Source: Candidatus Dadabacteria bacterium UBA1144
GTDB lineage: Bacteria > Desulfobacterota_D > UBA1144
Assembly (NCBI GenBank): GCA_002311855.1
Contig: DCAB01000012.1
Location: 29,146 to 37,501, forward strand
Reading direction: 5' to 3'
DNA: 8,356 nucleotides
Of this stretch, positions 1 through 5,919 are shown in pieces. Position 1 is the first letter of the stretch. Each line of letters begins with the position of its first letter. The position numbers and the translations under genes are program-made. Under the pieces are notes generated by a model. The model was not told the DNA's origin, did not search any database, and saw only the letters and a program-made list of their open reading frames with translations.

Positions 1-1
1 G

Positions 2-31
2 GCTAAAGAAGAAGTTAAGACTGATAATTAA
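2..31 (+). CDS. rpsP: Probable C-terminal end of ribosomal protein bS16 (partial)
   Basis: Only the last nine codons are inside the window. They read AKEEVKTDN and end in TAA at 29-31. A short lysine/glutamate-rich tail is common at the end of long bS16 proteins, and rpsP is the usual gene directly before khpA, rimM, trmD and rplS. The assignment therefore rests on gene order, not on recognisable domain sequence. A competing frame (starting at base 3) stays open to a stop at about 72-74, so even the reading frame is uncertain. If correct, the protein is a small-subunit protein that binds 16S rRNA during 30S assembly. Confidence 0.4.
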   Translation, partial: AKEEVKTDN

Positions 32-257
32 CAAAAAAGAAGGCGTCGTAACGACAAAGAATATAGACAAATAAAACAATGAAAAACCAACTAAAGTTAG
101 TTTCGTATCGCAAACAATTAGGATTAAAAAGAAAATTTAATAAAGTAGCGGCTACATAACCGTCTCTAGATACCGACAAAACCTAATTTTATACATAGAT
201 TGTATTTACAAAAAACTTAAGCTAATTTTTTCCAATTATTGTATAATTGCAATATAT
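32..257. other. Non-coding gap between the putative rpsP tail and khpA
   Basis: About 226 bases with stop codons in every frame and no credible gene. It holds a short inverted repeat (GTCGT-A-ACGAC, 45-55), a tight palindrome near 91-107 with only a two-base centre, and an AT-rich right end carrying a possible promoter. No tRNA fold, riboswitch or terminator with a T-tract was seen. It is unusually long for this operon, whose other junctions are 45 bases or less. Confidence 0.5.
242..247 (+). promoter_or_regulatory. Possible -10 box upstream of khpA
   Basis: A perfect TATAAT lies 25 bases before the khpA ATG in an AT-rich stretch. No good -35 lies 16-18 bases upstream; the best nearby match is CTTAAG at 216-221 with a 20-base spacer. 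If real, it would let khpA-rimM-trmD-rplS be transcribed apart from the gene to the left, with a leader of only about 20 bases. In a genome this AT-rich a TATAAT by chance is quite possible. Confidence 0.35.
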
Positions 258-272
258 AGAGGTTGAGTGCTA

Positions 273-512
273 ATGGATAAAGTTGGGGAACTAATTAAAT
301 TGATTGCTAGCTCCCTTGTCGATAAGCCTGAACAGGTTGAAATTCAAGAAGTAATCGGAGATTCTACCACCGTTTACGAATTAAGAGTAGCCCAAGAAGA
401 TTTAGGTAAAATTATTGGCAAACAAGGTAAGACAGCAAGGGCGATCAGGGTTCTTCTAGGGGCTGCGGCTGCTAAAGAAAAAAGAAGAGCTGTTTTAGAA
501 ATTATTGAGTAA
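273..512 (+). CDS. khpA: KH-domain RNA-binding protein KhpA
   Basis: A 79-residue, single type-II KH domain protein. The RNA-binding loop GKQG is at residues 49-52, in the context LGKIIGKQGKTARAIR, followed by the family's alanine-rich helix (AAAAKE) and a final strand RAVLEIIE. KhpA is a small cytoplasmic RNA chaperone that, where studied, pairs with KhpB/Jag and influences cell division and RNA stability. The length matches the family (about 75-80 residues). I chose ATG at 273; an in-frame GTG at 267 would add two residues. AGAGG at 258-262 could serve either start, and the family normally begins close to this ATG. The gene sits in its usual place before rimM and trmD. A weak hairpin follows the stop codon. 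Confidence 0.93.
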   Translation: MDKVGELIKLIASSLVDKPEQVEIQEVIGDSTTVYELRVAQEDLGKIIGKQGKTARAIRVLLGAAAAKEKRRAVLEIIE

Positions 513-515
513 ACT

Positions 516-532
516 AAGAAATGTCATTTCTT
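516..532 (+). other. Short AU-rich stem-loop between khpA and rimM
   Basis: AAGAAAT, a three-base loop GTC and ATTTCTT form a seven-pair stem a few bases after the khpA stop codon. No T-tract follows and the stem is weak, so it is not a convincing terminator. It could act as an RNA processing or stability element inside the operon, or be chance in AT-rich DNA. Confidence 0.25.
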
Positions 533-557
533 CTTATAAGTAATATAACAAGAGTAA

Positions 558-803
558 ATGTCTGAGTTAGAAAAAGATGAGTTTTACAATAAAGACTTAA
601 TTGGGTGTAGTGTATTCTCGGAAGAAAGTAAGTGCTTTGGTAAGATAGTTAGAATTCTGGAAACTAAATCTGGGGCTTTGTTAGAAGTTTATAACAACAA
701 TACAACATATTTAATCCCATTAAATAAATCATTTGTAATGGCCATTAATATAAATGACAAAGCCTTGGTTATTAAAAACTTGGAGAAAATTGCTTCTTTA
801 TGA
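558..803 (+). CDS. rimM: Short RimM-like protein: PRC-barrel domain only
   Basis: An 81-residue protein that matches only the C-terminal PRC-barrel half of RimM, the 16S rRNA processing/30S maturation factor. The start of that half is clear: EFYNKDLIGCSVF at residues 8-20 corresponds to the RimM pattern around E-Y-Y-W-x-D-L-x-G-C. It continues with FGKIVRILETKSGALLEVY and a LIPLN strand. Full-length RimM is about 170 residues, with an N-terminal beta-barrel of about 90 residues that is absent here. A TAA at 555-557 directly precedes the ATG in frame, and khpA ends 45 bases upstream, so there is no room for the missing half. The position between khpA and trmD is the canonical rimM slot. The stop overlaps the trmD start as ATGA, implying translational coupling. 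In characterised RimM the PRC half contacts ribosomal protein uS19, so a reduced function is plausible but unproven. Confidence 0.8.
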   Translation: MSELEKDEFYNKDLIGCSVFSEESKCFGKIVRILETKSGALLEVYNNNTTYLIPLNKSFVMAININDKALVIKNLEKIASL

Positions 804-2092
804 TATTTAACGTACTTACGGTTTTCAGAGAGATATTTAGATCACCCCTTAAATATGGAATCCTTTCGAAAGCTATCAAAAAAAATAAAATAAAGATAAA
901 TTTGTACAATTATAACGATTTTCTAAAAAATAACGAGAGAATTGATGATAGTCAATATGGCGGGGATGCGGGAATGGTTATAACTTACGATAAAGCATCA
1001 AGAGCAATAGAGGCAATAAAAAGCAATAATTCTAAAACCCTAGTCGTATTCCTAACTCCTAAGGGAAGATTGCTGGACAATAAATTGACAACCGAATTAG
1101 CTAAGACCAAAAATCTTACAATTGTTTGTGGAAGATATGAGGGTTTCGATCAAAGATTAATAGAGAATTATGCAGACCTTGAATTGTCTGTGGGCGATTA
1201 TGTTATCTCCGGTGGAGAAATTGCTGCTCTAACAATTATTGATTCAGTTAGTAGAATGGTTAATTCCGTAGTAGGTAAGAAAGAATCCGTGGAAAAAGAT
1301 TCATTCCAAAATTCATTGTTAAAAAATTCTGTATATACAAGACCGGCTGTATTCAAAAGAAGTGAAGTTCCTAGGGTCTTAGTCTCTGGTGACCATAAAA
1401 GAATTGCTAAATTTAACAGGAATTCTTCGCTTACTGAAACTCTTAAAAAAAGAGAGGATTTGCTAGAAAAAGCTCATATAAGCCCTGAAGAGAGAGATAT
1501 GTTAAAAGAGATTAAAGTTCAACAAATGAAATCTAGTCTTTATCTGGCATTAGTACACTATCCTATAGAAGATATCAATGGAGACATTATAAAAACCTCA
1601 TTAACAAATTTAGATATTCAAGATATTGCCAGATCATGTAAAACCTATGGAATAAAAAAATATTTCATCACTCATCCAGTAAAAGAACAAAGAGATCTAG
1701 CAGAAAGTGTCCTGGGCTATTGGAGAGATAATAGAAATAACCGTAATAAAAGCTCAAAACACGAAGCCATGGAGCTCGTGAAAATTACACAGGATATAAG
1801 CGAGGCAATCAATTCAATAAAATCAATTCACAATAAGCGACCAAAGGTAGTTGCAACAGATGCAAGAATTATGCATAATATGGTAAATTATTCCCGTCTT
1901 AAGGATATTATTGAATCAGATTCCGGTCCGTATCTATTTCTTTTTGGTACAGGCTGGGGGTTGGCCAAAGAAATCTTAGATGGTGCGGATTATATAATTA
2001 AACCAGTTGGAGGTTATTTAGAATATAATCACTTATCTGTAAGAAGTGCGGTTGCTATTATTTTAGATAGACTTTTTGGTTGTAATTTTTAG
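800..2092 (+). CDS. trmD: TrmD tRNA (guanine37-N1)-methyltransferase fused to a C-terminal SPOUT RNA methyltransferase domain
   Basis: A 430-residue protein; ordinary TrmD is about 230-255. Residues 1-241 are TrmD, which transfers a methyl group from S-adenosylmethionine to N1 of G37 in tRNAs and so prevents frameshifting. Visible motifs are DDSQYGGDAGMV (49-60) and the knot segments LTPKGR (85-90), CGRYEGFDQR (110-119) and SVGDYVISGGE (130-140). R152 and D167 align with the E. coli catalytic residues R154 and D169. Residues 243-430 resemble the separate SPOUT family (Pfam Methyltrans_RNA, typified by Thermotoga TM1570), with LFGTGWGLAKEI (381-392) and a C-terminal YNHLSVRSAVAIILDRLFG stretch. 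Its RNA target is unknown to me. That family is often the gene directly after trmD, and fusions occur in some deltaproteobacteria, so this is a fused neighbour rather than an error. The usual GLLDxPHYTRP motif reads SLLKNSVYTRP (172-182). The start overlaps the rimM stop. Confidence 0.93.
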   Translation: MIFNVLTVFREIFRSPLKYGILSKAIKKNKIKINLYNYNDFLKNNERIDDSQYGGDAGMVITYDKASRAIEAIKSNNSKTLVVFLTPKGRLLDNKLTTELAKTKNLTIVCGRYEGFDQRLIENYADLELSVGDYVISGGEIAALTIIDSVSRMVNSVVGKKESVEKDSFQNSLLKNSVYTRPAVFKRSEVPRVLVSGDHKRIAKFNRNSSLTETLKKREDLLEKAHISPEERDMLKEIKVQQMKSSLYLALVHYPIEDINGDIIKTSLTNLDIQDIARSCKTYGIKKYFITHPVKEQRDLAESVLGYWRDNRNNRNKSSKHEAMELVKITQDISEAINSIKSIHNKRPKVVATDARIMHNMVNYSRLKDIIESDSGPYLFLFGTGWGLAKEILDGADYIIKPVGGYLEYNHLSVRSAVAIILDRLFGCNF

Positions 2093-2102
2093 GTGTAGTT
2101 AT

Positions 2103-2444
2103 ATGAATATAATAGATAAAATTGAACAAGAAAGCTTGAAAGAAGTTCCTTTGTTTAAGGCTGGTGATACTGTATCTGTTCATTATAAAATTAAAGAAGG
2201 TGAAAAAGAAAGAATCCAAATTTTTGAAGGCGTGGTGATTGCTCGCAGTGGCTCAAGTATTCGAGAAACTTTGACAGTTAGAAAAATTTCGCACGGCATA
2301 GGAACTGAGAGAATATTTCCATTACATTCAAAACAAATAGCTAAAATAGAAATTAAAAAAAGAGGAAGAATTAGGAGAGCTAAGCTTTATTACATGAGAG
2401 GACTATCCAAGAAAGCCTCAAGAATTAAAGAAAGTACGAAATAG
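2103..2444 (+). CDS. rplS: Ribosomal protein bL19
   Basis: A 113-residue protein, close to the usual length of about 115, with the bL19 signature throughout: FKAGDTVSVHYKIKEGEKERIQ, then FEGVVIARSG, then TVRKISHGIGTERIFPLHS, then the basic end KRGRIRRAKLYYMRGLSKKASRI. It is a 50S subunit protein near the interface with the 30S subunit. I chose the ATG at 2103, preceded by AGGTG at 2091-2095 with seven bases of spacing. An in-frame upstream start inside trmD would add nine residues without family similarity. It is the last gene of the khpA-rimM-trmD-rplS run, 10 bases after trmD. It converges with the next gene with only two bases between the stop codons, so no separate terminator fits there. 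Confidence 0.96.
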   Translation: MNIIDKIEQESLKEVPLFKAGDTVSVHYKIKEGEKERIQIFEGVVIARSGSSIRETLTVRKISHGIGTERIFPLHSKQIAKIEIKKRGRIRRAKLYYMRGLSKKASRIKESTK

Positions 2445-2446
2445 TA

Positions 2447-3223
2447 TTAGCTTTTGGTACTTAACAATATCCTTTGTATAGTGCTAATCAAAGAGAATAA
2501 TAATATAATACTAACAAACAGCATTAATATAGTGTCATCAATTCCAAAGGGGTGAATTTCATAGTAATCCAAAATTCCACTAATAATTCCACCAATACCG
2601 AGATAGACAACTCTATCCGCTCTTTGCATTATTCCTGTATCTGTATCAAGATTAAGATTATCCGCAGCGGCTTTTACATAGCTTACCGTAAGGCTAAAAC
2701 AAATTGCTAAAAAAACCACGAAACAAAAATAACTTGGGAAGAAATACACAAACAATCCAAACATAATTACAATTTCTGATAGTCTATCTAAAGAACTATC
2801 AAGAAAAGCGCCCTTGTTTGAAACTTGATTCGTAATTCTTGCAACCCTCCCATCTAATATATCAAAACTTGATCCAGAGAGAACGAGTACCGAGGCTATG
2901 ATTATAAAACCATTCGCGTACATATATGCGGTCAAAAAAGAAACAATTAAAGGAATAGAAGTTAAGAAATTGGGTTTTATTTTAGATCTAACTAGTGATT
3001 CTTCGATAGGCGATATAACAAATGCCCACCATTCTTTAAATGCATTTGAAATCATTGTCTTATCTTTGTATCCCTCAGGATTCTTAGTAGCCCTTAAAAC
3101 CATTTCATCAAAACTTTCAGGATTGTTACCTTTGAAAAAAAATACAATAAATTTATAAATTAACAGACTTGTCAATATACACAAAAAAATTATATGTGGC
3201 TGTAGAAAATCCAACATATTCAT
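2447..3223 (-). CDS. CDP-alcohol phosphatidyltransferase family membrane protein
   Basis: A 258-residue integral membrane enzyme with the complete CDP-alcohol phosphotransferase motif D-x2-D-G-x2-A-R-x8-G-x3-D-x3-D at residues 121-146 (FDILDGRVAR, then GAFLDSSLDR). This family moves a phosphatidyl group from a CDP-lipid to an alcohol, with metal ions held by the aspartates. About six hydrophobic segments are visible, including one near the N terminus (about 11-30), before a polar stretch of about 50 residues that precedes the catalytic part. The later segment YVKAAADNLNL...GIMQRADRVV recalls phosphatidylinositol-phosphate-synthase-like members, but the alcohol substrate cannot be assigned; phosphatidylglycerophosphate or cardiolipin synthesis remain possible. 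I chose ATG at 3221-3223, seven bases after the argS stop; a second ATG two codons on has better spacing from GGA. A TTG start at 3259 inside argS is less likely. It is the last gene of the argS operon. Confidence 0.85.
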   Translation of the reverse strand: MNMLDFLQPHIIFLCILTSLLIYKFIVFFFKGNNPESFDEMVLRATKNPEGYKDKTMISNAFKEWWAFVISPIEESLVRSKIKPNFLTSIPLIVSFLTAYMYANGFIIIASVLVLSGSSFDILDGRVARITNQVSNKGAFLDSSLDRLSEIVIMFGLFVYFFPSYFCFVVFLAICFSLTVSYVKAAADNLNLDTDTGIMQRADRVVYLGIGGIISGILDYYEIHPFGIDDTILMLFVSIILLFSLISTIQRILLSTKS

Positions 3224-3230
3224 AAATCCA

Positions 3231-4868
3231 TTACATTTTATCCGGTGAAGATACTCCAAGCAAATTTAGTCCATTAATAAGAACTATCTTGATTGAAGAG
3301 AGTAAAATGAGTCTGCCATTCAATATTTTATCATCTTCTACAAGAACTTTTGTAGATTTGTAATATGCATGAAACTCTGAGGCAAGTTCTTGTAAATAAA
3401 AAGCAATTTTATGGGGTGCTAAATTTTCAGCTGATTCACTAACAATTTCTGTAAAATTTAATAATCTTTTTATCAAATTTATCTCTTTGTCTTCATTAAG
3501 AAGTAAGACATTTTTGAAATTCCATTTATCCAATGGGCTTTTTTTAAGGATGCTATTTATTCTTGCGTTAGCATATTGAATATAGAAAACCGGGTTTTCT
3601 TCAGAATTACTCTTACATTTATCAAAATCAAAATCAAAATGAGTATCCGAGCTTCTACTTATCATCAAAAATCTAACTAGATCACTATCGAATTCTTTAA
3701 GTAAATCTTTTATCGTGGTATATGTTCCAGATCTTTTGGACATTGAAACATCTTTGTTATCTCTAACAAGTCTAACAAATTGTATTAGAACAAATAACAA
3801 TTTCTCTGTTTGATTCGACAACAAATTCATAGATGCTTTCAATCTTGAAATGTGACTATGATGATCTGCGCCCCAGACATTAACAATTAAATCAAATTCT
3901 CTCTCGAATTTATTTTGATGGTATGCAATATCATTCATGAAATATGTAGAATTTCCATCTGATTTTTTGATAACCCAGTCCTTATCGTCCCCGAATTCTG
4001 ATGTTTTAATCCATTCTGCATTATCTTGGAAATATATTCCGTTTTTCGAATCCAGCAACCTCTTCACTTTGTCTAAATACCTAGATTCATGAATATCTTT
4101 TTTTTCAGAGAACCAGGAATCAAAAGATATATTTAATGGCTCAAGATCCTTCTTGATTTCTTTTGTAAAATAATCAGTAGCTACACTCGAAAAATATTTG
4201 ATTTCAGATTTTAACAAAAACCTCTTTTCTTTTTTTGTAGTTAAAATTTTTGCCAAATCAACCAAGTATTCACCTTGATATCCACCCTCTGGCATTTCCT
4301 TGTCGACTCCTAATATTTTATATACTCTAGATTGCAATGATTCACCCAAAAGTTTGATTTGACCTCCGTAATCATTTAGATAGTACTCATTGGTGACCTC
4401 GTAACCAGAAAAAGAGAGAATTCTGGATATAGAATCACCAACTGCCGCATTTCTTAAGTGACCAACGTGGAGAAAACCAGTTGGATTTGCCGACACAAAC
4501 TCTATTAAAACTCTTTTCTTATTCTTTTTTGAAGAGCCAAATTTATTACCAAGTTGATTTATTCTTTTCAACAAATTTTGATAAACTTCTTTTGATATGG
4601 TGAAATTTATGAAACCAGGTTTTGCTACTTCTATCTTATCAAAAAATTTATCTTTTCTTTTCAACAAAGTGCTTGTTATTTTGTTGGCTAATTCATTAGG
4701 ATTAATTTTTAGTTCAGAAGCAATTATTAATGCAAAATTTGTAGAAAAGTCTCCATGGGCGATATTCTTTGGCGTAAACAGAGACAATTTAGAAAAATCT
4801 AAATTTACAAATTCCTTTTCCTTATTTAAATAATTCTCTATTTTTTTTATTATATCTTTTTGTAGCAT
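3231..4868 (-). CDS. argS: Arginyl-tRNA synthetase (class I)
   Basis: A 545-residue enzyme that charges tRNA-Arg with arginine using ATP; it is cytoplasmic and essential. The N-terminal arginyl-specific domain contains HGDFSTNFAL (38-47). The class I active site has the HIGH-type motif HVGH (134-137) within ANPTGFLHVGHLRNAAVGDS. WGADHHSHISRLKA (332-345) and a KMSKS-type loop SMSKRSGTY (375-383) follow. The anticodon-binding (DALR) domain starts at NPVFYIQYANARI (425-437), and the protein ends LGVSSPDKM, matching the usual LGVxxPxRM ending. The length is typical (550-580). ATG at 4866-4868 lies seven bases after the stop of the upstream phosphatase gene, with only a weak ribosome-binding site, so translation may depend on the upstream gene. 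The downstream lipid gene begins seven bases after its stop. Confidence 0.96.
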   Translation of the reverse strand: MLQKDIIKKIENYLNKEKEFVNLDFSKLSLFTPKNIAHGDFSTNFALIIASELKINPNELANKITSTLLKRKDKFFDKIEVAKPGFINFTISKEVYQNLLKRINQLGNKFGSSKKNKKRVLIEFVSANPTGFLHVGHLRNAAVGDSISRILSFSGYEVTNEYYLNDYGGQIKLLGESLQSRVYKILGVDKEMPEGGYQGEYLVDLAKILTTKKEKRFLLKSEIKYFSSVATDYFTKEIKKDLEPLNISFDSWFSEKKDIHESRYLDKVKRLLDSKNGIYFQDNAEWIKTSEFGDDKDWVIKKSDGNSTYFMNDIAYHQNKFEREFDLIVNVWGADHHSHISRLKASMNLLSNQTEKLLFVLIQFVRLVRDNKDVSMSKRSGTYTTIKDLLKEFDSDLVRFLMISRSSDTHFDFDFDKCKSNSEENPVFYIQYANARINSILKKSPLDKWNFKNVLLLNEDKEINLIKRLLNFTEIVSESAENLAPHKIAFYLQELASEFHAYYKSTKVLVEDDKILNGRLILLSSIKIVLINGLNLLGVSSPDKM

Positions 4869-4875
4869 ATTTTTA

Positions 4876-5481
4876 TCATCTTAGATGTTCAGTATAATTT
4901 TTGATTCTTATAGAAAAAACATTATTAGAATAATCAATAATTGATATCGATCCGGATTTAAGAGTAAAATCGGTAAAATATTTGAGGCTCTTGTTAGAAA
5001 TAAAGCATAAGAATGAAGATAAGGCTAAATTATGGCTTACAATCACAATATTCGAAAGATCTGAATACTTTCTGACTAAATTATTCATAAATGCAATAAC
5101 TCGCTCCTTAACTTCGCCTAGCGTTTCTGCATTGGGAATTCGAAATGTGTCAGGATCTTCTCTCCATTTTTTTAATTCTGATAGATATTTTTGATTTAAA
5201 ACTTTGAAAGATATTCCCTCAAAATCACCCTGATCCATCTCTCTCAATTTCTGTGAGTAATACAAATTGTATCTATTGTTAGAATTAATTATATCTGCTG
5301 TTTGTTTCGCACGTTTGAGATCGCTAACAAAAATAGCATCAATCTTTTTAGAATCAAAATATTTTTTTAATTTTTTTGCTTGTTTCAAGCCATTCTCGTT
5401 CAGATTAGTGTCCGAGATACCTTGGCATCTTTTATCTTTGTTCCAATTTGTTTCTCCATGTCGAACTAAAATAATTTCCAT
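4876..5481 (-). CDS. Histidine phosphatase family protein (phosphoglycerate mutase-like)
   Basis: A 201-residue member of the branch-1 histidine phosphatase superfamily. The catalytic motif LVRHGETNWN is at residues 5-14, with the phosphorylated histidine at H8. The other pocket residues are visible: R57 in SDLKRAKQTA, the proton-donor candidate E81 in LREMDQGDFEG, and H150 in VIVSHNL. The stretch KWREDPDTFRIPNAETLGEV (105-124) resembles cobalamin-type alpha-ribazole phosphatases and PhoE-like enzymes. The exact substrate (phosphoglycerate, ribazole phosphate, another phosphoester) cannot be told. I chose the ATG at 5479-5481 because the family begins just before LVRHG. An ATG at 5518-5520 would lie upstream of the best candidate -10, and a TTG at 5563-5565 abuts the divergent gene. 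It is the first gene of a probable operon with argS and the phosphatidyltransferase. Confidence 0.9.
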   Translation of the reverse strand: MEIILVRHGETNWNKDKRCQGISDTNLNENGLKQAKKLKKYFDSKKIDAIFVSDLKRAKQTADIINSNNRYNLYYSQKLREMDQGDFEGISFKVLNQKYLSELKKWREDPDTFRIPNAETLGEVKERVIAFMNNLVRKYSDLSNIVIVSHNLALSSFLCFISNKSLKYFTDFTLKSGSISIIDYSNNVFSIRIKNYTEHLR

Positions 5482-5496
5482 AAGAGTCTGAATATG

Positions 5497-5509
5497 ATTA
5501 TAGTATAAA
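5497..5509. promoter_or_regulatory. Possible overlapping divergent -10 boxes
   Basis: The 84 bases between the phosphatase gene and the nuclease gene contain TATAAT on the - strand (5502 down to 5497) and TATAAA on the + strand (5504-5509), almost back to back. The first would drive the phosphatase-argS-phosphatidyltransferase operon with a leader of about ten bases, and the second the nuclease gene with a leader of about fifty bases. I see no good -35 for either, so both are tentative. Confidence 0.3.
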
Positions 5510-5565
5510 TTATCATTCATCACTTTTTTTATCTTTTTTAAGATTATAGGTCTCTTGGGGAACAA

Positions 5566-5919
5566 ATGTCACAATATAGAAAAGGTTACATTTTTGAAAG
5601 AAAAACTAATAGCCACGTTCAAGAGATATTATCTAAATACAAAGAATTGAAACTCTACGCAGTTGAAAGTAGGGGCAGCAAAGGTGCGGCAGATATTGTT
5701 TTTGGTTTGTATAACAAAAAAAACAAGAAAAGAATATGGTTTGGAATACAATGTAAAAGAGGATATGTCTCTACGGCTGAAAAAAAAAGAGATGTAAGTT
5801 CCGCTTTAAAAAAATTTGGGATGATTATGTTTTATAGTACACCAGCTAAAGAGAAAAAAACCAAGATTGAATTTTTTCCTGATTTCTTAAAATGGGTAGA
5901 TGCTTGGGTTAAAGACTAA
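5566..5919 (+). CDS. Hjc-like PD-(D/E)XK nuclease family protein
   Basis: A 117-residue basic protein. The opening RKGYIFERKTNSHV (5-18) and the core SRGSKGAADIVFG (35-47) followed by WFGIQCKRG (58-66) match the layout of archaeal Holliday-junction resolvase Hjc: an early glutamate (E11), an aspartate (D43), then E/Q-x-K (here Q62 and K64). A later stretch, FGMIMFYSTP, fits the last strand of the fold. Hjc cuts four-way DNA junctions; proteins of this fold also include other structure-specific and restriction nucleases, so resolvase activity is inferred. Glutamine in place of the second catalytic acid is seen in some PD-(D/E)XK enzymes but would need testing. ATG at 5566 follows GGGG with suitable spacing. 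The gene stands alone between divergent and convergent neighbours, and its stop codon overlaps the yebC end by 11 bases. I know the fold, not this exact family. Confidence 0.6.
   Translation: MSQYRKGYIFERKTNSHVQEILSKYKELKLYAVESRGSKGAADIVFGLYNKKNKKRIWFGIQCKRGYVSTAEKKRDVSSALKKFGMIMFYSTPAKEKKTKIEFFPDFLKWVDAWVKD

Noticed and set aside
91..107. Palindrome AACTAA-AG-TTAGTT considered as a terminator for the gene to the left
   Set aside because: The two-base centre cannot form a stable loop, the arms are AT-rich and no T-tract follows.
79..159. A 26-codon ATG-started reading frame in the gap before khpA, encoding a basic peptide
   Set aside because: No ribosome-binding site precedes it, no family is recognisable, and a frame this short is expected by chance in such AT-rich DNA.
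1526..2092. Separate gene for the second methyltransferase domain starting at an internal ATG
   Set aside because: The frame is continuous with TrmD and no Shine-Dalgarno lies at a useful distance before this ATG, so a fusion is the simpler reading.
2076..2102. Upstream in-frame start for rplS inside the trmD gene
   Set aside because: The extra nine residues do not resemble bL19, and the ATG at 2103 has a well-spaced AGGTG.
2898..3158. Open frame on the + strand opposite the phosphatidyltransferase gene
   Set aside because: It lies wholly within a well-supported gene and has no ribosome-binding site or family resemblance; the frames at 4597-4833, 4982-5194, 5267-5491 and 6474-6677 were dropped for the same reason.
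5482..5565. N-terminal extension of the histidine phosphatase from a TTG or earlier ATG
   Set aside because: The family begins just before LVRHGE, the added residues are low-complexity lysine/asparagine, and the best -10 box would lie inside the extension.
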